A stretch of DNA of 64,000 bases, taken from Corynebacterium minutissimum. GTDB lineage: Bacteria; Actinomycetota; Actinomycetes; Mycobacteriales; Mycobacteriaceae. The first letter of the stretch is position 1, and every line of letters starts with the position of its first letter. This document shows, in pieces, positions 29,400 to 38,833 of this stretch. Both the position numbers and the translations under genes were made by a program. The stretch is taken from contig NZ_JSEF01000015.1 in NCBI RefSeq assembly GCF_000805675.1, positions 186,001 through 250,000 on the forward strand, written 5' to 3'. The notes under the pieces were generated by a model. That model ran no database searches. It was not told the DNA's origin and saw only the letters and a program-made list of their open reading frames with translations.

Positions 29400-30203
29400 T
29401 CAGCGCTGGCCCCGCGGGTTGCGGGCAATGGCGTCCAAAATGGTGGCATGGACTTGCGGGGTACCGCCGACGAAGCCCTTCGAGGTAGCGGTCCACTCGT
29501 TTCCATCGGGATCACTGACACGTCCGCCGGCAGCCTTAATCATGAGCGCACCGGCAGCGTTATCCCACGGGTGCGGGGAAAAGTTCACGGCACCATCGAA
29601 CACACCCTGTGCCACGAAGGCATTATCAAGACCAACTGATCCGGTCATGCGTGGCCGCAGACCAGTTTCGCGGAGGTCATTGAACAAATCGGTGGGAAGG
29701 TGCGAGGAACAGCCGACGTGACCACGTGCCTCATCGAAGCCTTGGGCGCCTTCTCCCCCGCCGAACCCGGTGGCTGGTCCTCCGCTAGAACGCAGCGGCA
29801 TGCCCTCAGCAGCGACAACGCGGCGCTCTAGCAGCGGGAAATCCGCCACGGCAACGACCGGCTTTGTGTCATGAAGCAGCGACACCAGAATTCCGCAGCA
29901 AGGATTTCCAGCGGAAAAGTTAGCGGTGCCGTCCACTGGGTCCACCACCCACACGGTGTCCTCCAAGGCACCGCCAGACTCCTCCCCGAAGACGGGAATG
30001 CCGGTGAGCTGGCTCAAGGTCACACGCAAGTGCTCCTCGATGCGCAGGTCAATTTCGGTGGCGAAATCGCTTTCGCCTTTGAAGCGGGCTGGCTCAGCAC
30101 CAAGGCCAGCGCGGAAAAGGTCAGTGACCTGATCCACCGCAGCCTCAGCAAAAGCAACGAGCTCGCGAGGATCCGAGGAAGAAAGTCCTCTCATCGGGGC
30201 CAT
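29400..30203 (-). CDS. impA: Inositol monophosphatase family protein
   Basis: 267 residues from the ATG at 30203 (GGAGG nine bases upstream). IMPase motifs are complete: metal-binding GEESGG (~75), WVVDPVDGTANF (~85-96) and PHPWDNAAGALMIKAAGGRV (~210-229). It lies inside the his operon between hisA and hisF, as in other corynebacteria. Possible activities are inositol-1-phosphatase or histidinol-phosphate phosphatase. The dedicated corynebacterial HisN also belongs to this superfamily, so the substrate is uncertain. Confidence 0.88.
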   Translation of the reverse strand: MAPMRGLSSSDPRELVAFAEAAVDQVTDLFRAGLGAEPARFKGESDFATEIDLRIEEHLRVTLSQLTGIPVFGEESGGALEDTVWVVDPVDGTANFSAGNPCCGILVSLLHDTKPVVAVADFPLLERRVVAAEGMPLRSSGGPATGFGGGEGAQGFDEARGHVGCSSHLPTDLFNDLRETGLRPRMTGSVGLDNAFVAQGVFDGAVNFSPHPWDNAAGALMIKAAGGRVSDPDGNEWTATSKGFVGGTPQVHATILDAIARNPRGQR

Positions 30204-30208
30204 GTACT

Positions 30209-30991
30209 TTAGTCCTCCTCGATAGGGTCGATGTACTCCTCGGCCGGAAGCGGGGTGACTTCAGCAACGGCTGCGAGTGCGTCGCTCAGCGTAAATCGTT
30301 CCTCATACAGCGCCTTGCCAATGATGGCGGAATCGATTCCCTCGTTCTCATATAGGGCCAACTCACGCAGATCATCCAAGGTGGAGATTCCACCCGACGC
30401 GGTCACCGCGGCATCGGTGGCTGCAGCTACCTCACGCAACAATTCAATGTTCGGGCCCTGCAGCGTGCCATCCTTAGACACATCAGTGACCACAAAACGG
30501 GTGCAGCCAGCAGCATCAAGGCGCTCGAGTACCTCCCAGAGGTCCCCGCCGTCGGATACCCAGCCATGTCCGCGCGTACGCCATTCACCATCAACCAGCC
30601 GTACCGCCAGGTCCACAGCAATGCGATCGCCGTGCTCCGCGAGCACCTTAGCAATCCATTCCGGTTGCTCCAGCGCTGCGGTACCGATATTGACGCGACG
30701 TGCACCGGTGGCTAAGGCGCGAGCGAGGGACTCATCATCCCGAATACCACCGGTAAGCTCCACCTCAAGGTCCACACTCGACGTGATTTCCGCGAGCAGC
30801 TCATGGTTGGAACCGCGGCCAAATGCGGCGTCGAGGTCCACCGCATGCAACCACTGCGCCCCTTGGGCCTGCCATTTAAGGGCGGCCTCACGCGGGGAGC
30901 CATAGGACTTTTCGGTTCCGGCTTCTCCTTGGTCCAAGCGCACAGCCTGGCCATCAACAACGTCAACCGCGGGCAACAGTGTAAAGCTCAT
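30209..30991 (-). CDS. hisA: Phosphoribosyl isomerase HisA (ProFAR isomerase)
   Basis: 260-residue TIM barrel that isomerises ProFAR to PRFAR. The general acid/base aspartates are present: D10 in [10 protein letters not shown] and D170 in [25 protein letters not shown] and ASGGIST close the phosphate sites. Mycobacterial PriA, which also does the TrpF reaction, has R-G-R-G-W at the phosphoribosylanthranilate loop. This protein reads R-G-H-G-W (H142, W144), losing that arginine. This fits a monofunctional corynebacterial HisA. A short acidic tail ends the chain. Confidence 0.96.
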   Translation of the reverse strand: MSFTLLPAVDVVDGQAVRLDQGEAGTEKSYGSPREAALKWQAQGAQWLHAVDLDAAFGRGSNHELLAEITSSVDLEVELTGGIRDDESLARALATGARRVNIGTAALEQPEWIAKVLAEHGDRIAVDLAVRLVDGEWRTRGHGWVSDGGDLWEVLERLDAAGCTRFVVTDVSKDGTLQGPNIELLREVAAATDAAVTASGGISTLDDLRELALYENEGIDSAIIGKALYEERFTLSDALAAVAEVTPLPAEEYIDPIEED

Positions 30992-31021
30992 GGTGCTTAG
31001 TCTACCTTTCAGGCGAGCGCT

Positions 31022-31657
31022 TTAAAGCGTTCCAACCCAGTTCTTTAGCAGCTGCAAGCCCACGTCCCCGGACTTCTCCGGGTGGAACTGCGTAGCCCAT
31101 AATGCGCCATTGTCCACGGCAGACACAAAACGGTCGCCGCCATACTCCGTCCAGGCAACCTTGGGCGGCTCAGTAATTTCGGTCTCCAGTTCCCAGCTGC
31201 GAGCAGCATAGGAGTGGACGAAGTAGAAGCGATCCTCGGCATCGATGTTGTCAAACATGCGGCTACCCTCGGGCATCTCGACGGTATTCCACCCCATGTG
31301 AGGAAGCACGTCTGCCTGGAGCTTTCCGACGTTCCCCGGCCACTCACCGCAGCCCTCCGTGTGGACGCCGTGCTCAGTACCGGATTCAAAAAGCACCTGC
31401 ATGCCCACGCAAATACCCAGAACTGGGCGGCCACCAGCAAGACGCTGGCCGATAATGCGCGGCCCCTGGGCTGCGCGCAAACCCTCCATGCATGCAGCGA
31501 AGGCACCGACACCTGGGACCAGCAGGCCGTCAGCCTCGACGGCGATTGCGGGGTCCGCAGTCACAGTAACGTGAGCACCGACGCGCTCTAGGGCGCGAAC
31601 CGCGGAGCGCAGGTTACCCGCTCCATAGTCCAAGATGGCAACGTTGTGCGAGCTCAT
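31022..31657 (-). CDS. hisH: Imidazole glycerol phosphate synthase glutaminase subunit HisH
   Basis: 211-residue class I glutamine amidotransferase that feeds ammonia to HisF. Catalytic triad: nucleophile in [14 protein letters not shown] (~78-91), His and Glu in [14 protein letters not shown] (~188-201). Oxyanion strand LLVPGVGAF is present. The ATG overlaps the stop of the upstream MFS gene by four bases; a 30-base gap leads to hisA. Confidence 0.97.
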   Translation of the reverse strand: MSSHNVAILDYGAGNLRSAVRALERVGAHVTVTADPAIAVEADGLLVPGVGAFAACMEGLRAAQGPRIIGQRLAGGRPVLGICVGMQVLFESGTEHGVHTEGCGEWPGNVGKLQADVLPHMGWNTVEMPEGSRMFDNIDAEDRFYFVHSYAARSWELETEITEPPKVAWTEYGGDRFVSAVDNGALWATQFHPEKSGDVGLQLLKNWVGTL

Positions 31658-32928
31658 CGTGGTTCCTTTCCGGGCCTTCTCGGCCGCCTAATCATGCGAA
31701 GTCGGGTTTGAATATCGTTGATTTCGCTCACGCGGGTCTTGCCCAAGGCACTATCAGCCAACGTCATGAGCAGACCCACCGCAATGATGGCAGAGCCCAC
31801 GGCGAAAGCACCGTCATAGCCAGACATCGCTACGACCGCTCCAAGAGCGGTGGAGCCGAGACCGGTGCCGCCGTCATAGAAGATGTTCCACACCGCCGAA
31901 CCTTCGGACAGGCGCTCACGCGGCAAGCGATCAAACATAGCCAGCAAAGCTTCGTTTTGGACGATGCCGAATCCAGCGCCGTACACCATCGTTCCGAAGA
32001 CCAGCAGCCAAATCGACCATTCCTGCCACAGCACTGCGGCAATCAGGCCGACACCGAAGACAGAAAAAATCTGTGCAGGAATCATGAGCGTGCCAGGTCT
32101 GCCCGCACGGTCAGCGACAACGCCAGCCACGTAGCGGAAGATCATCGCCGCACCACCGATCACGGACAACATGAAGCCACCGAGCACAGCACCGCGTTCC
32201 GGATCGAGCTCACGCACGGCCGGGGAGATGAAGTTCGACGCCACACCGTAGCTCACCGAGAAACTCGTCAGCGCCAAGGCAGGGACGAGGACGAGCTTCC
32301 ACATAGGAGCCCGTGGAGTCGTATCCGAGGGATCTGGGCTTCCCACAGGGGCCGCCTTAATCTTCGGCACCAAAATACACGTGAAGAAGCCCAGCAAGCC
32401 CAACCCAGCCGCCAACAGGTAAACGAGGTTGTAGTTATAGGCGGCAGCGACCGCAAGGCCGACCGGCAAGAAGGCCATTTGAGCTGCGCCGATAAAAAGA
32501 CCGAAGATACCCGTTGCCTTCCCCAGCAGGCGCCGCGGCGTAATCTCTGCGATGAGAGCATTCTCCGCCACGGTCAGAGCACCGAAACCTACGCCACGCA
32601 GGGCAGAAAAGCCGAGGGCGATGGGGGCGGCGTCACCAAGCATATGGCCCAGCGCGGGAACACCCAGCAACAGCGCCGAGGAGGCCATAATGGGCCGGTA
32701 TCCAAAGATGCGCAGCAGCATCGGCGTGATCATCTGCGTCAGCACGGTCGCCAACATGAAGACGCCGGTGGTCGCACCAGCCAAGGTCGCTGAACCACCA
32801 GCATCGAGAACCGCCAACGGCACGACCGGCAGCAAGACTGACCATGCACCGAACGCGGAGACCACCGCGATCATGGTCTCTTTAAAACCGGCGACCTTCC
32901 ACACACTCGTCGGGGTCGCTTCAGTCAC
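31654..32928 (-). CDS. MFS transporter in his operon
   Basis: 424 residues from a GTG at 32928 ([14 protein letters not shown]) that overlaps the stop of the preceding small gene (GTGA). The frame also extends to 32967 without a better start. About 12 membrane segments, a central cytoplasmic loop ([21 protein letters not shown]) and an Arg-rich tail mark a major facilitator. Its constant place in the corynebacterial his operon suggests a role tied to histidine or a pathway intermediate, but substrate and direction are unknown. Confidence 0.85.
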   Translation of the reverse strand: MTEATPTSVWKVAGFKETMIAVVSAFGAWSVLLPVVPLAVLDAGGSATLAGATTGVFMLATVLTQMITPMLLRIFGYRPIMASSALLLGVPALGHMLGDAAPIALGFSALRGVGFGALTVAENALIAEITPRRLLGKATGIFGLFIGAAQMAFLPVGLAVAAAYNYNLVYLLAAGLGLLGFFTCILVPKIKAAPVGSPDPSDTTPRAPMWKLVLVPALALTSFSVSYGVASNFISPAVRELDPERGAVLGGFMLSVIGGAAMIFRYVAGVVADRAGRPGTLMIPAQIFSVFGVGLIAAVLWQEWSIWLLVFGTMVYGAGFGIVQNEALLAMFDRLPRERLSEGSAVWNIFYDGGTGLGSTALGAVVAMSGYDGAFAVGSAIIAVGLLMTLADSALGKTRVSEINDIQTRLRMIRRPRRPGKEPR

Positions 32929-33107
32929 TTCGCCGCCACCCCTGCCGAAAAGATGTCCAGCAGCCATGCCAGCGCAGCGGCCACGGTGATGGCCGCCAGC
33001 ACACCGGCTACAACGGTCAGCAGCTTCGAATCATTCTGGTAGGCCGACCATGCGCCGCCGATGAGCAGACCAGCAACGAGGAAAAGAATAAGAACAACAA
33101 TGTTCAT
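32925..33107 (-). CDS. Small two-helix membrane protein in his operon
   Basis: 60 residues: helix 1 at about 3-20, helix 2 at about 28-52, with the linker SAYQNDSK. It starts six bases past the hisB stop and overlaps the MFS start (GTGA), so it is translated as part of the operon. It corresponds in position to the short orf described between hisB and the transporter in the C. glutamicum his operon. Function unknown. Confidence 0.75.
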   Translation of the reverse strand: MNIVVLILFLVAGLLIGGAWSAYQNDSKLLTVVAGVLAAITVAAALAWLLDIFSAGVAAK

Positions 33108-33113
33108 GACGGC

Positions 33114-33746
33114 TTAGAGGGCTCCCTTCGTCGATGGGACGCCGCTCACGCGCGGATCACGTTCAGTGGCCTGGCGCAGTGCACGGGCCACGGCCTTATA
33201 CTCCGCTTCCGTGATGTGGTGTGGGTCGCGGCCATAGCGCACGTTGACGTGCAACGTCGTTGCCGAGTGGATAGCAAAGGTATCGAAGAAGTGACGGTTT
33301 ATCACCGTGGCATAGTGACCACCGATAATCTGCCACTCGAGGTTCTCGGGTTCGCCATTCATGACGAAGTACGGGCGCCCCGAAATGTCCACGACGGCCT
33401 CAACCAAGGTCTCATCCATAGGCAGTAACTGGGAGCCAAAGCGGCGAATGCCGGCCTTATCCCCGAGCGCATTCAAGAACGCGCGGCCCAAGACAATGGC
33501 GGTGTCTTCGACGGTGTGGTGCGCGTCGATGTCGATATCACCCTCAGCATGGACAGTGAGGTCGAAGGAGCCGTGAGTACTCACTGCGGTGAGCATGTGA
33601 TCAAAGAATGGCAGACCGGTGGAAATATCCGCCTGTCCTGTGCCGTCGAGATTGATTTCTACGGAGATCCTCGTCTCCCCCGTGGCGCGCTCAGCGCGGC
33701 CGATACGGTCACCGTTGTCCTGGCGCGCAGTTACGTCGGCACTCAT
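33114..33746 (-). CDS. hisB: Imidazoleglycerol-phosphate dehydratase
   Basis: 210-residue monofunctional dehydratase. The two metal-binding repeats are visible: [18 protein letters not shown] with [16 protein letters not shown], and [17 protein letters not shown] with [17 protein letters not shown]. It lies 36 bases after hisC. Length is standard for the actinobacterial enzyme without the phosphatase domain. Confidence 0.97.
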   Translation of the reverse strand: MSADVTARQDNGDRIGRAERATGETRISVEINLDGTGQADISTGLPFFDHMLTAVSTHGSFDLTVHAEGDIDIDAHHTVEDTAIVLGRAFLNALGDKAGIRRFGSQLLPMDETLVEAVVDISGRPYFVMNGEPENLEWQIIGGHYATVINRHFFDTFAIHSATTLHVNVRYGRDPHHITEAEYKAVARALRQATERDPRVSGVPSTKGAL

Positions 33747-33782
33747 ATTCTCACGTTCCTCCTTCGCGTCGTGTTCATAGCG

Positions 33783-34889
33783 TTATCTCTTGACCATCTC
33801 TACTGTATCTGCCAAGTCCGCCGCCGCAGAAAGGAAGGCATCATTTTCTTGCGGCAGACCAATTGTGGCGCGCAGTAGTCCCGGAACTCCGTTGTCACGG
33901 ATCAGAACATCGCGGTCGAGGAAGCCTTGCCACACCGCATGTTGGTCGGCAAAGCGTCCAAAGGACACAAAGTTGGATTCGCTGGGAACGACGTAGTACC
34001 CCAGCTCCTCGAGTCGATTAACCACGCGCTCACGTTCGGCCGACAGCTTCGCCACCGTGCTCAAGGTTTCATCCTTGTGCTCGATGGCCACAATGGCCGC
34101 AATTTGAGACAGCACCGAAAGGTGATACGGCAAACGCACGAGCATGACGGCCTCAACGAAGGCAGGGTCCGCCACCAAATACCCTAAGCGTCCACCGGCA
34201 AAGTCGAAGGCCTTCGACATCGTGCGGGAGACCACGAGCTTGGTGGGATACTTCTCCAGCAACGTGGTGGCTGATGGCGACGCTGAAAATTCCATGTACG
34301 CCTCATCCACAATGACGATGCCCGGCGCGGCCTGAATGATCTTTTCTACCAGCTCAATCGGGGTGACATCACCGGTGGGGTTGTTCGGGGTGGTGATGAA
34401 GATGACGTCGGGCTGGTGCTTCTCGACGTCCCTCAGCGCCGCCTCTTCATCAATCCGGAAGTCCTCATCACGTGGGGAGGAAATGAATTCCGTCTGCGTA
34501 CCGGCACACAAGATGGGGTGCATGGAATAGCTCGGAGTAAAACCGAGTGCGCTGCGTCCAGGACCGCCGAAAGCCTGCAAGAGCTGCTGCAAAACTTCGT
34601 TGGAGCCATTGGCTGCCCACACGTTATCCACACTCACAGCCACGCCGGTCTGCTCAGAAACGTAATCTGCCAAGGCGGTGCGCAGCTCCACGGCATCGCG
34701 CTCCGGGTAACGGTTGAGCTCGGTCGCGTGCTTCTCGACGGCCTTCACCATATCCCGTACCAGCGCCTCCGACGGCGAGTACGGGTTCTCGTTGGTGTTG
34801 AGCTGGTTCGTGACCGTCAACTGCGGTGCGCCATAGGCGCTGGAGCCGCGCAGTTCTTCACGCAGGGGAAGATCTTTCAACTCAGCCAT
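33783..34889 (-). CDS. hisC: Histidinol-phosphate aminotransferase
   Basis: 368 residues from the ATG at 34889, which has GAGGAGG nine bases upstream; an in-frame extension into hisD is spurious. PLP-dependent transamination of imidazole acetol phosphate to histidinol phosphate. Motifs: [14 protein letters not shown] (~33-46), [13 protein letters not shown] (~165), [12 protein letters not shown] (~190) and the PLP-lysine site [20 protein letters not shown] (~222-241). Confidence 0.96.
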   Translation of the reverse strand: MAELKDLPLREELRGSSAYGAPQLTVTNQLNTNENPYSPSEALVRDMVKAVEKHATELNRYPERDAVELRTALADYVSEQTGVAVSVDNVWAANGSNEVLQQLLQAFGGPGRSALGFTPSYSMHPILCAGTQTEFISSPRDEDFRIDEEAALRDVEKHQPDVIFITTPNNPTGDVTPIELVEKIIQAAPGIVIVDEAYMEFSASPSATTLLEKYPTKLVVSRTMSKAFDFAGGRLGYLVADPAFVEAVMLVRLPYHLSVLSQIAAIVAIEHKDETLSTVAKLSAERERVVNRLEELGYYVVPSESNFVSFGRFADQHAVWQGFLDRDVLIRDNGVPGLLRATIGLPQENDAFLSAAADLADTVEMVKR

Positions 34890-34920
34890 GGTATCGGCCT
34901 CCTCAAGTGGTGCTAGCTCT

Positions 34921-36261
34921 TTAATTCTTGGGTACGTTCGAGTCATCGAAGCGAGCGGCAATCGCCTCACCGTGCGCCGGAAGTTCCTCAGCGGCGGCGA
35001 AGGCAATGACCTTATCGGCCACCTCCCCCAGCGCCGAGCGGTCGTATTCCACAAGGTTGACTGGACGCAGGAACGTGTGCGTGGATAGGCCCGCGCTGAA
35101 TCGTGCCGTGCCGGAGGTCGGCAAAACGTGGTTGGAGCCTGCCGTGTAATCACCCAACGGCACCGGTGAGTTGTCGCCCACAAAGATGGCACCCGCATGG
35201 CGGATGCGTTCGGCCACCTCACGGGCGTTCGCGGTGTGAACCTCCAAGTGCTCGGCGGCATACGCATCAGCCACGGCAATGCCCGCCTCGAGGTCGTCGA
35301 CAAGCACAATGCCGGACTGCTCGCCGCGCAGCGCCTCGGCAGCACGCTCGGCATTCGCCGTCGCGGTGTAACGCTGCGCTACTTCCGCCGCCACGGCCTC
35401 TGCTAGTTTTTCGCTGGCGGTAATGAGAACCGACGCTGCCATCGGGTCGTGCTCCGCTTGGGAAATAAGGTCATACGCAACGTACACGGGATTTGCCGTG
35501 TCATCAGCCAGAATGGCGATCTCAGTCGGGCCCGCCTCGGCATCGATGCCCACCACGCCCTGCACAGCTCGCTTAGCTGCGGCCACGAAGACGTTGCCTG
35601 GACCAGTAATGATGTCGACTGGCTCAAGCGCTTCTTCTCCCGTGGCTGGCTCATCGTCACCATAGGCCAGCAGCGCGATAGCCTGTCCGCCACCAACCGC
35701 CCAAACCTCGTCCACGCCCAACATGTGACAGGTTGCCAGAACCGTCGGGTGCGGCAGTCCGCCGAAGTCTTTCTGTGGCGGGGAGGCCACAACCATAGCC
35801 TCAGCACCGGCTTCCTGAGCCGGGACGGCGTTCATGATGACTGAGGAAGGATAAACTGCCTTGCCGCCAGGCACGTAGAGACCTACGCGTTCGATCGGCT
35901 GGAACACCTCCGTGACCGTGGCGCCAGGAGCTAGCGTTGTGGTGTGCGAGGACGGATTCTGGTCCGCATGCACAGCGCGCACACGGGTCATGGATTCCTC
36001 GATAGCGGACCGGACCTGAGGATCAATGTCCGCTGCAGCCTTCTCAAGGGCGTCCGCACTGACACGCACCGCTTCCGGGCGTACGCCATCAAAGCGCTCG
36101 CCAAAGTCGAGGGCTGCTGCCGCACCACCGTTGCGCACCGCCTCCACCATAGGAACAACGGTGTCCATGACTGACGATACATCCGTCCCGCCACGCGGCA
36201 GGACTCGTCGCAAGCGGGAGGTGCTGAGCTTTTCTCCGCGCAGATCAATGGTTCGTAGCAT
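34921..36261 (-). CDS. hisD: Histidinol dehydrogenase
   Basis: 446-residue zinc enzyme for the last two steps of histidine synthesis and the first gene of the his operon. Motifs: [22 protein letters not shown] (~130), [12 protein letters not shown] (~205), [16 protein letters not shown] (~237-252), [19 protein letters not shown] and catalytic His region AEHLEVHTA (~350). The start ATG is preceded by an AT-rich leader with two GGTATAG repeats. Operon order behind it: hisC, hisB, small protein, MFS, hisH, hisA, impA, hisF, hisI. Confidence 0.97.
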   Translation of the reverse strand: MLRTIDLRGEKLSTSRLRRVLPRGGTDVSSVMDTVVPMVEAVRNGGAAAALDFGERFDGVRPEAVRVSADALEKAAADIDPQVRSAIEESMTRVRAVHADQNPSSHTTTLAPGATVTEVFQPIERVGLYVPGGKAVYPSSVIMNAVPAQEAGAEAMVVASPPQKDFGGLPHPTVLATCHMLGVDEVWAVGGGQAIALLAYGDDEPATGEEALEPVDIITGPGNVFVAAAKRAVQGVVGIDAEAGPTEIAILADDTANPVYVAYDLISQAEHDPMAASVLITASEKLAEAVAAEVAQRYTATANAERAAEALRGEQSGIVLVDDLEAGIAVADAYAAEHLEVHTANAREVAERIRHAGAIFVGDNSPVPLGDYTAGSNHVLPTSGTARFSAGLSTHTFLRPVNLVEYDRSALGEVADKVIAFAAAEELPAHGEAIAARFDDSNVPKN

Positions 36262-36301
36262 GGCAAGGCCCCTTTAATAATATTTATAATATGCAGCGGT
36301 T

Positions 36302-36326
36302 TCTATACCTTCCCATTACTATACCT
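36302..36326 (-). promoter_or_regulatory. Probable his operon promoter with direct repeat
   Basis: On the minus strand two extended -10-like elements, GGTATAGTA and GGTATAGAA, lie 16 bases apart (plus-strand copies CTATACCT at 36303-36310 and 36319-36326). They are 41-65 bases upstream of the hisD ATG. No good -35 is seen, as is normal in corynebacteria. The repeat may also be a regulator site. Confidence 0.5.
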
Positions 36327-36365
36327 GCGCCAAAAAGCCAGCGGGCCCCAAGGTGCAGGTTATAG

Positions 36366-36408
36366 AATGTGTCACTAATAACACATTGAGGCACCACACC
36401 AATTGGTG
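36366..36408. promoter_or_regulatory. Two dyads upstream of the YbjN-like gene
   Basis: AATGTGT (36366-36372) pairs with ACACATT (36381-36387) over an 8-base spacer. A perfect 12-bp palindrome CACCAATTGGTG follows at 36397-36408, only 15 bases before the ATG of the next gene. The first dyad has a wider spacer than the GlxR consensus (6), so I do not call GlxR. Confidence 0.4.
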
Positions 36409-36423
36409 AAGAGAGGCGGCGAG

Positions 36424-37347
36424 ATGAATAACGACGCCGACGAGCACGACGGCCAGGCCCACTCCGAGCTACTCACACGCGTAGAAAAGCTCGCGCACTG
36501 TGAAGAGCTGGACTGCATCCGCGTTCATGCCGACGAACTCCTCTTTCCCCACTCACCGCTAGGTGAAACACGCGCCTATATGGATACAGAAGGCGAGCCC
36601 ATTCTGCGCTTCTACACCACCCATAACGGCGTTCTAGGCTTCGGTGAAATTCCAGAGCTCAGCGAGTTTGTCAACGACTGGAACCATGACTGCCTCTCAC
36701 CCCATTTGGTACTCAATTACTCCTCCCCCACTGAGGTTGAGGTGTGGGGTCATTCCTTCCTCGTCGTCCATCAGGAACCCACCACAGCGCAGCTTGCGGC
36801 ATCCGTCCTACCTGCTTTGTTCAACGCCGGAGCGTGCCTCGAAGAGCTCGCCTCCCGATTCCCAGCCCTCATGTTGCCACGTCCACCAGCGCCGGACGAA
36901 CCTTCAGAACTCGATGGTCCCGTAGCAACCGTCGACATCGCTCGCTTGGAGGAGCTCTTACCTTCGCTCGGGATCACGCGGTTTCAAGCTGATTCCACAG
37001 ACGCACTTTACGCGTGGATTAACGATGTCCTCTTTGCCTTCGCCATCGATTCCGGCCCCAGCCTCATCATCAAAGGTCATTGGGACCCCAACTTGCCCGG
37101 CAGCGAGTTTTCCAGGATTTTCCTCATTTGCAATGACTGGAACCGCACCAATCACTCCGCCTCCGCGTTCTGCCACTCCAACGTCGATGGGCTCCAGGTT
37201 CGCGTGGACTATGCGGTGATGACGGGAGCAGGGCTTTCCGACGTCCAACTGGTCACCACCCTAGGTCGCGGCATCAAGCACGTGCTCCATGGCATCGACG
37301 ACATTTCGCACGATGCTGTGGGCTCCTCCCCTGTTGTATGGCCCTAG
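36424..37347 (+). CDS. YbjN-like protein, two tandem repeats
   Basis: 307 residues from the ATG at 36424 (GAGAGGCGGCGAG just upstream). Two similar halves are visible: residues ~15-155 and ~170-300. They share the pattern of a helix-strand unit with L/I-G-E/T-x-x-x-L/F-V-x-x-W-N-x: FVNDWNHDCLSPHLVL in the first half and ICNDWNRTNHSASAF in the second, each followed by a hydrophobic strand and a C-terminal helix. This resembles the YbjN/type III secretion chaperone-like fold of actinobacterial proteins. No enzymatic motif is seen. It is divergent from hisD; its end overlaps the convergent membrane gene by four bases. Confidence 0.65.
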   Translation: MNNDADEHDGQAHSELLTRVEKLAHCEELDCIRVHADELLFPHSPLGETRAYMDTEGEPILRFYTTHNGVLGFGEIPELSEFVNDWNHDCLSPHLVLNYSSPTEVEVWGHSFLVVHQEPTTAQLAASVLPALFNAGACLEELASRFPALMLPRPPAPDEPSELDGPVATVDIARLEELLPSLGITRFQADSTDALYAWINDVLFAFAIDSGPSLIIKGHWDPNLPGSEFSRIFLICNDWNRTNHSASAFCHSNVDGLQVRVDYAVMTGAGLSDVQLVTTLGRGIKHVLHGIDDISHDAVGSSPVVWP

Positions 37348-37865
37348 TCAGTGTCTTCCGGCAGTGCACCAAGACCGGGATCGGGATTGATAAAAACTGC
37401 AGACCAGTAGGCAAACATAGCCATAAATGGTGCCACCAACCATCCAATGGCCGGGGTGAATTTAGGAACGAATTCGACGAACTCGCCAGGATTCTCCGGA
37501 GCCGAGGTCGCCGTGACTCCTCCACAAACGTAGAAGGCCGCTGCGCCAGCGAGGCAGACCACGCCAGACCAGACCAATACGCCGACTCCGCGGTAGCGCT
37601 CACCACGCAGATAGGCCACCGTTCCCATCACCACGCCTAGTATTCCAGTGATGATGACGAAGGTAATGAAGGACAGGAACTGAACGTTGGCACCGTTGCT
37701 CAACGCATAACCCCCGCCCTCTACTCGATGGCCTTCAAGCGTTGGCCGCCATAGACCCCACAGCGCGCCCGAGATACTAAAGATAAGGAGTGCCAACGCG
37801 AGCAACCCCGCGCCAAATCCGATGGCGCGGGGTATGCGAAAGCTAGGTGCACGTAGTGCAGTCAC
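37344..37865 (-). CDS. Hypothetical four-helix membrane protein
   Basis: 173 residues with four hydrophobic segments (about 17-38, 63-85, 95-115, 140-160). Hydrophilic loops include a short extracytoplasmic GGVTATSAPENPGEFVEF. It starts nine bases after the lipoprotein gene stop and is probably cotranscribed with it. No family recognised. The stop overlaps the YbjN-like gene end. Confidence 0.65.
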   Translation of the reverse strand: MTALRAPSFRIPRAIGFGAGLLALALLIFSISGALWGLWRPTLEGHRVEGGGYALSNGANVQFLSFITFVIITGILGVVMGTVAYLRGERYRGVGVLVWSGVVCLAGAAAFYVCGGVTATSAPENPGEFVEFVPKFTPAIGWLVAPFMAMFAYWSAVFINPDPGLGALPEDTD

Positions 37866-37873
37866 GAGCTGTT

Positions 37874-38647
37874 TTAGTTGCAGAAGGTCCAGTTACCGTT
37901 CTCACGCTTGAAGCGCATGGTGGAGCTGTCCAAGCCCTTGCTGGTGTTGACGTTCACGGTTGCGGAGGCGGAGTCACCGTCAACAACGACGTCGTTGATG
38001 GACTCAACACCGGTCTGGGTCCAGTCGAAGCCCTCCATCTGAGAGGTATCAGCACCGGAGGCGGCCATCATGTCCTTGAGCTGGTTCATCGGAACGTCCG
38101 GAATCTGGTTGTAGTCAAGCTCGCTTAGACCAGAGTTCGGGTCGTTGCGCACAGCTTCACAGGTGTGATCCGGCAGGTACTTCACGAAGCTACGCATGGT
38201 CTGCTGGTCGTACATACCGCGAACCAGTCCGTTGATGCCGTCGATGTCTTCCTGGCTAGCTTCCTGGCCCTGAATGGGCTCTACCTTCGGCATGCTCTGG
38301 AAGGGGTCTACGCCGTTCTCGAACGGGTTGGCCAGAGTCTGGTCAGCGCCTTCCTCAGCCGGGGCTTCCTCCTCACCCTCCGGCTTCGGATCCTGGCCCT
38401 CGCCTTCGTTCTTCTCTTCGCCTTCCTTCTTGTCCTGCTCCTCGCCTTCCTTCTTCTCTTCGCCTTCCTTCTTGTCCTTACCCTCGGAGGTCTCACCCTC
38501 CTTGGCCTTGGTCGTGGTGGTGGTCTTCACAGCGGAGGATGCAGCGTCAGCTACGTCTTCGCCTTTGTCGCCGCATGCAGTCAAGGTCAACGGTGCAACC
38601 AGCGCGACTGCAATGAGGGACTTTTTAGCGGGGGTCAGGAAAGACAA
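37874..38647 (-). CDS. Secreted lipoprotein with Lys/Glu repeat linker
   Basis: 257 residues. Signal peptide with positively charged start (MSFLTPAKKS), hydrophobic core, and lipobox LTAC with Cys25; Lgt and LspA would process it. Residues ~55-85 are a highly charged KEGEE-type repeat, followed by an acidic linker to ~100. The C-terminal globular part (~105-257) has two cysteines (DHTCEAV and terminal WTFCN), likely a disulphide, and ends in the ENGNWTFCN pattern typical of small surface domains. No family assigned. First of a two-gene unit with the membrane protein. Confidence 0.72.
   Translation of the reverse strand: MSFLTPAKKSLIAVALVAPLTLTACGDKGEDVADAASSAVKTTTTTKAKEGETSEGKDKKEGEEKKEGEEQDKKEGEEKNEGEGQDPKPEGEEEAPAEEGADQTLANPFENGVDPFQSMPKVEPIQGQEASQEDIDGINGLVRGMYDQQTMRSFVKYLPDHTCEAVRNDPNSGLSELDYNQIPDVPMNQLKDMMAASGADTSQMEGFDWTQTGVESINDVVVDGDSASATVNVNTSKGLDSSTMRFKRENGNWTFCN
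38393..38485. repeat. Degenerate tandem repeat inside the lipoprotein gene
   Basis: About five imperfect units encoding KKEGEE or close variants (EGKDKKEGEE, KKEGEEQ, DKKEGEE, KNEGEG). On the plus strand the recurring element is CTCGCCTTCCTTCTT or CTTCGCCTTCC. Such repeats can change copy number. Confidence 0.7.
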
Positions 38648-38747
38648 GGGATAACTCCTAATTTTCTAATGATGAGAGTGACAGATTGCACGCTCGTGTG
38701 CAGTTCACATAACCCTAACAAGCAGTGGTTGAAGAATTCATGACCTA

Positions 38748-38770
38748 AACCTTGAAGGTTCCTGTGAACC
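38748..38770. promoter_or_regulatory. Interleaved palindromes upstream of the TetR gene
   Basis: AACCTT-g-AAGGTT (38748-38760) overlaps a second dyad GGTTC-ctgt-GAACC (38757-38770). They lie 64-86 bases upstream of the TetR start, in the region divergent from the lipoprotein gene. A third short dyad TGCAC-N6-GTGCA is at 38687-38702. Candidate operators for the TetR protein. Confidence 0.4.
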
Positions 38771-38833
38771 CCACTACTCTTTTTTACTCACAAGAGCCAC
38801 ACTGAGACCACGAGACCCGTACAGTAGTCTGTT

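Noticed and set aside
33783..35354. 523-residue extended version of HisC reaching into hisD
   Set aside because: The extension lies in the wrong frame of hisD; the ATG at 34889 with GAGGAGG is the real start.
36262..36330. T-box-like leader for the his operon
   Set aside because: A stretch GGTATAGAAACCGC recalls the antiterminator element, but the TGGN bulge needed to pair with tRNA and a specifier stem are not visible, and the leader before hisD is short.
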